From contig CAKUZW010000012.1 of the NCBI GenBank assembly GCA_934718135.1, positions 1-18,104 on the forward strand: a stretch of 18,104 bases of DNA, read 5' to 3'. A program made the position numbers and the translations under genes. Source of the stretch: an uncultured Candidatus Melainabacteria bacterium. GTDB taxonomy: Bacteria; Cyanobacteriota; Vampirovibrionia; Gastranaerophilales; Gastranaerophilaceae. The notes under the pieces were generated by a model. It saw nothing but the letters and a program-made list of their open reading frames with translations, did no database searches and was not told where the DNA came from. Shown piece after piece: positions 15,027 through 18,104 of this stretch (position 1 is the stretch's first letter; each line of letters starts with the position of its first letter).

Positions 15027-16355
15027 ATGACAAGTATTCATGAGTTTTTTAGTCCAAGTTTTCAAAAAAAATTAAAACAAGAAACATTCAAGTTAGAAAA
15101 ATTTGAACAACGATTAGTGCAATATAAGAATTTATTGTTAGAAGGAATTAAAACTCTTGATTTAGAACCTAGCAATCCTTATCATAGCATTGTATGCTAT
15201 GATGCCCAAAATAATGATGTTATAAAATATACAGAGGAATATATTAAAATTTTAAAAAACTCACTTAATAAAATTGACAGTTTTTGTGATTCACTCATCG
15301 ATTCTTACAAATTGTTTATTAAAGAAAATTCTTATTCTGCAACAGGTAAATTTGGCAAGATAATAGATAAATATAATTTAATAACAGAACATTCTACAGA
15401 TAATTCTATTTTTAATGAAAGACTCTTTTTTCGTGCAAGAATTAACGATAGTAAATTTGATATTAATAATCCTATTGAGTGTTTTCATATACCATTTAAT
15501 AAAAGATATCTTATCTCAAATCAACGTTTTAGTGTTGCAGGGCAACCAATGTGGTATTTGGGAAATTCTATAATAGATGTATGTAGAGAACTTGATAAAG
15601 AAAATATAGATAATTTAGTTATATATGGTTTCTTACCAACATATAAAGTTATAAAAAGCCTTATTCTTCTCGATAGTGTTATTTTTAACAAATTTGTTAA
15701 AAATATTATTCCAGCTCCTAACCAAGACCTTAATACTTGTCAAGTTGAAGATGATATACGAAAAACAATTTTATATGAATTGCTTGTTTTTCCTCGAAGA
15801 CCAAAATATATAGGTTCTTTTTCTGAAGAATACATATTACCTCAAGCTTATACAACCTACGTTTTAAATAAAAAACAGTGGAGTGGTATAATTTATCCAT
15901 CATCAAAAAATTATGCAGATATAAAAAATGTACATCCTTATTCTAGATACAACTATAATTGTGCACTGTTTACAAAATACAGTGATGATGAAATATATGA
16001 TAAAGAGCTTTTTAACCAAACTTATCATAATTTTTCAGTTTTGTATTTAGATAAAAACGAAAAAGAGATTACATTAATTGACGCAAAAAATAAATTTGAA
16101 GAATTAAAAAAACATCAAAAAAAACTCAAAAGTAGTTGTTTATCATACATTGCAACTTCTCACCTAGAATTATTCGAGTACTTAAAAGACGCAACTATAA
16201 ATGGAGAAAACTTCTTTGATACACAGTATGGAAAAGCGGAATTAAAGATTTTTGTTAAATTATGTGATACTATATTAAAAGCAATGCACTATCAACATGA
16301 AAACGAAAATACAGCTCCAGTCCCTATCAGGAAATATTTAAATCTTCTCAATTAA
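15027..16355 (+). CDS. large RES-domain protein (candidate NAD+-degrading toxin)
   Basis: The 442-residue product carries a RES-like core at about residues 130-295. The core has FFRARI with R136/R138, HIPFNKRYLISNQRFS at 154-169, a WYLG strand with Y177, E188 in CRELD, YILPQAY at 269-275 and YPSS with S292. In RES toxins (ParT, MbcT type) the Arg-Tyr-Glu-Ser set degrades NAD+. It is much longer than those toxins (about 160-230 residues), with a 130-residue helical N-terminus and a helical C-terminus, so it belongs to a large, little-studied RES subgroup. GAAAGAGG precedes ATG 15027. An HTH gene lies directly upstream, as in RES-Xre modules. A toxin or antiphage effector role is inferred from fold and context, not shown. 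Confidence 0.65.
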   Translation: MTSIHEFFSPSFQKKLKQETFKLEKFEQRLVQYKNLLLEGIKTLDLEPSNPYHSIVCYDAQNNDVIKYTEEYIKILKNSLNKIDSFCDSLIDSYKLFIKENSYSATGKFGKIIDKYNLITEHSTDNSIFNERLFFRARINDSKFDINNPIECFHIPFNKRYLISNQRFSVAGQPMWYLGNSIIDVCRELDKENIDNLVIYGFLPTYKVIKSLILLDSVIFNKFVKNIIPAPNQDLNTCQVEDDIRKTILYELLVFPRRPKYIGSFSEEYILPQAYTTYVLNKKQWSGIIYPSSKNYADIKNVHPYSRYNYNCALFTKYSDDEIYDKELFNQTYHNFSVLYLDKNEKEITLIDAKNKFEELKKHQKKLKSSCLSYIATSHLELFEYLKDATINGENFFDTQYGKAELKIFVKLCDTILKAMHYQHENENTAPVPIRKYLNLLN

Positions 16356-16416
16356 GATTAATAAACAAATATGGAATATAAAACAATAGTTGACGTTTTG
16401 AATGTAAGTAAAATGT

Positions 16417-16636
16417 TGTAATAAGACTATTCTTCGATGTGTAGCTTATGACCTATACTCTGTTTCTAAAATACTAAAGTGGACATTGTATAGAGAATTT
16501 GGTGTTAATACTGAATTCTTAATTGTCCATGCATTGTATACGAGAAGATATACACAATTACAAATAAAAGAATTATTCTATTTGAAAAATACAACTATAT
16601 TGACACTATTTTTGTAATAAAAAAGAAGGTAAATAA
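16417..16636 (+). pseudogene. decayed MarR-like winged-helix regulator
   Basis: An open frame without a start codon runs from about 16417 to a stop at 16615-16617. It encodes LYSVSKILKWTLYREFGVN, then EFLIVHALYTRRYTQLQIKELF and YLKNTTI. This resembles the helices of MarR-family regulators (FGLTY..LLVLYALY...TQKQI...LPK.TV). A one-base shift near 16600 continues the pattern as DTIFVIKKEGK, ending with TAA at 16634-16636. A short upstream frame beginning MEYKTIVDVLNVSKML may be its separated start. With no start and at least one frameshift it looks inactive. This is the main content of the 283-bp gap between the RES gene and the HNH pseudogene. Confidence 0.4.
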
Positions 16637-16638
16637 AA

Positions 16639-17880
16639 TTATTTTGTAGCTTCTTGAACATATCGAGAAAAATCATGTTTTATATATTCAAAAATAACAT
16701 CTGCAATTCGTGAAATGGCAAATGTTTTCTCTTGCTCAGTATTTTCATTGCTAAATTCATATGAAAATTTACCTAGTAAATCAATTATGCTTTGAAAGAG
16801 TGGTGTATTCACAACTTCACATCCTAATTGTTCTTTTATATATCTTTCTATTTCAATCTGAATTCCTCTTTTTATCGGATTTAATTTATAATACAGATCC
16901 ATTATTCTAGAAATATCTTTTTGAAGATTTTTTCTTGCATATTCAAAATTTTGTTTATAATCTAAATCTTGTTTTAAATTATTTAAATTTGTAATTATAT
17001 TACACTGAGGAGTAAAAGAAGTCTCATTTAATAGATTATATCCATATGAAAAATCTTTGCCATCGTAATTCTCTTTTAGTATACATACATATGGCGTAAT
17101 ACTAAACAACTTTATGTAAGCAATAATTTTTCCATATCCACCTTCTACATAAATAAAGTGAGATATTTCGTCAGGAATTTCTTCAAATAAAGGTGTTTTT
17201 AAGTTATAAAATAAACATTTATCAAAAATGCTTTCAGATTTATTTTTCAACAAATCAATTATTGCATCATCATCAATCTCAATATCTGGCTTTATTTCTT
17301 TGAAAAACAAATATGCTATTTTTAAAATTCCTAATGCAACATTTTTTCCACCATATACACCTTGGAATGATAACCTATCAGGTTTAAATTCCAAAGTGTT
17401 AGTTGATATTATATCCCAGTTTTTATCAATATTTTCTTGAGCATCCTTAATCTTTTTTTTTATAATCTAATCCTAATTTAGAAAGCTCCTCTTTCTTTGC
17501 TGCCAATTCTTTTCCGATTGCATTTTTTAATCTTTTTTATCAATTGGAGCTTCAAATCTTAATTCAAAACCATTTTTATCGCTTTTGCACGTTTGACATT
17601 CTACATTAGCTAATTCATAAGTTCCATCGTTTAAGATTCTGTATTTAGTATTATTTTTAGCGTCCGTAGCTATAAAAGGTTGTCCATTCCCTCGTTCTCT
17701 TTTTATTTTAAATAAATGAGTAATTTGTGAATATACCCCATCAAATGCAAGGTCAATATTTTCTCCTAACCAAGAATTACAATTTTTGCAAATTAAGTTT
17801 TTTGATTTAAGCCTACCACATAACACATTTGGAATAATATGTTCTTCTGATAATTTTTCAAAATTCTCTTTTTCAAATTT
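16639..17880 (-). pseudogene. broken HNH endonuclease gene
   Basis: Three minus-strand frames read as one protein. The first (17880-17527) has EEHIIPNVL, CGRLKSKNLICKNCN and WLGENID, the HNH_5-like core, plus a later CQTCK. The second (about 17538 to a stop at 17447-17449) gives a charged coiled-coil stretch, KNAIGKELAAKKEEL. The third (from about 17460 to 16639) continues KIKDAQENIDKNW, then about 250 residues from EFKPDRLSF. They join if one A is added to an A6 tract (complement of 17533-17538) and one removed from an A9 tract (complement of 17453-17461). There is no start codon before EEHIIP and the frame meets a TGA inside the 34-bp repeat, so the N-terminal CxxC part is lost. Function was probably defence or mobility; now likely dead. 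Confidence 0.7.
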
Positions 17881-17894
17881 TCAAGGTGCAGATT
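17861..17894 (+). repeat. right copy of the 34-bp direct repeat (putative attR)
   Basis: Base-for-base identical to 1424-1457 and in the same orientation. The HNH frame enters this repeat from the left for 20 bp and then stops, which places a recombination boundary at the 5' end of that gene. Sequence to the right differs from that following the left copy. Confidence 0.75.
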
Positions 17895-17896
17895 AT

Positions 17897-18017
17897 TTAT
17901 ACAAAGAAAAATTTATAAATAATAAGTCCCAATATTAGTATATTTATAATTGACATTATAATTAACCATATTTTACATTTGAAAGAGTATTCGTATTATT
18001 TTCTTGTTATTATTCAT
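17897..18017 (-). other. possible small membrane protein remnant
   Basis: ATG at 18017 with GGAAG upstream opens MNNNKKIIRILFQM and then stops. A one-base shift continues into a hydrophobic stretch, MSIINILILGLIIYKFFFV, ending at 17897. Together they would make a single-pass membrane peptide of about 40 residues. The frame break and short length make this weak. The rest of the sequence to the right of the repeat shows no recognisable gene. Confidence 0.2.
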
Positions 18018-18104
18018 TTGTTTCTTCCTTCACAAAGGGATTTTGTCGAAATTATTAGAAAATAATGTATCTAGTTTTTTAGGAAAATTTACTTATTCAA
18101 TTTT

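Larger units (their letters stand above)
1424..17894. mobile_element. putative 16.4 kb integrated genomic island with polysaccharide cargo
   Basis: Two identical 34-bp direct repeats at 1424-1457 and 17861-17894 enclose a segment whose leftmost genes are a tyrosine recombinase, an inactive recombinase paralogue and a nuclease. The same segment holds a glycan gene cluster, an HTH-RES pair and an HNH pseudogene. The left repeat is 138 bp downstream of a tRNA gene. Gene order and repeats fit a recombinase-mobilised island, and the enclosed genes are mostly lower in GC than the left flank. No replication, conjugation or phage structural genes are seen, so transfer would rely on other elements. 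That the recombinase acts on these repeats is inference. Confidence 0.6.

Noticed and set aside
16341..16359. Terminator after the RES gene (AATCTT/AAGATT hairpin)
   Set aside because: The stem is short and AT-only and no T tract follows, so it is not a credible rho-independent terminator.
1..18104. CRISPR array, rRNA, riboswitch or insertion sequence
   Set aside because: I saw no regularly spaced repeats, no rRNA-like conserved stretches, no recognisable riboswitch and no DDE transposase or paired terminal inverted repeats.

Overview
The window looks like part of an AT-rich, Gram-negative-type bacterial chromosome carrying a roughly 16.4 kb integrated island loaded with surface-polysaccharide genes. 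The left-flank bifunctional-nuclease (DUF151) protein has strongly cyanobacterial features, and the GC content is very low. An MsbA-type lipid exporter is also present. Together these make a gut Melainabacteria/Gastranaerophilales-type genome my best guess. This is an inference; a different low-GC, double-membraned lineage is possible.

Left flank (1-1356). Three genes point left: a partial unknown gene, a YjbR/MmcQ-fold protein and the DUF151 nuclease. They are followed by a right-pointing tRNA-Ser(GCU) with its own promoter and a bidirectional hairpin terminator.

Island (1424-17894). It is bounded by two identical 34-bp direct repeats, one 138 bp beyond the tRNA and one near the right end of the window. 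Just inside the left repeat are a complete minimal tyrosine recombinase (TTG start, R-K-H-R-H-Y intact) and a paralogue that has lost the first arginine, the histidines and the nucleophilic tyrosine. That paralogue is translationally coupled to a small PD-(D/E)XK-like nuclease. Between the two recombinases lie a terminator and four alternating copies of a TTGATAACA-type motif.

Cargo (3395-14618). Eight tightly packed, mostly overlapping genes follow: two GT4 glycosyltransferases, a hexapeptide acyltransferase ending near a G8 tract, a GT2 glycosyltransferase, a capsule-synthesis-like/radical SAM-SPASM fusion, a GT8-like/ABC exporter fusion, an acyltransferase-3 membrane protein and RmlA. They plausibly make, decorate and export a lipid-linked glycan of the envelope. 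RmlBCD, Wzx and Wzy are not here, so the set depends on functions encoded elsewhere.

Right end (14645-18104). An XRE-family HTH gene precedes a large RES-domain protein, a possible divergent toxin-antitoxin or defence pair. Next come a decayed MarR-like remnant and, on the minus strand, an HNH endonuclease pseudogene. The HNH gene is broken by two poly-A frameshifts and truncated at its 5' end inside the right 34-bp repeat. Beyond that repeat I see only a doubtful small hydrophobic frame.

The most unusual items are the active/inactive recombinase pair with its nuclease and motif array, the repeat-bounded glycan island, the two fusion proteins, and the G8 tract that could fuse two neighbouring genes by slippage.
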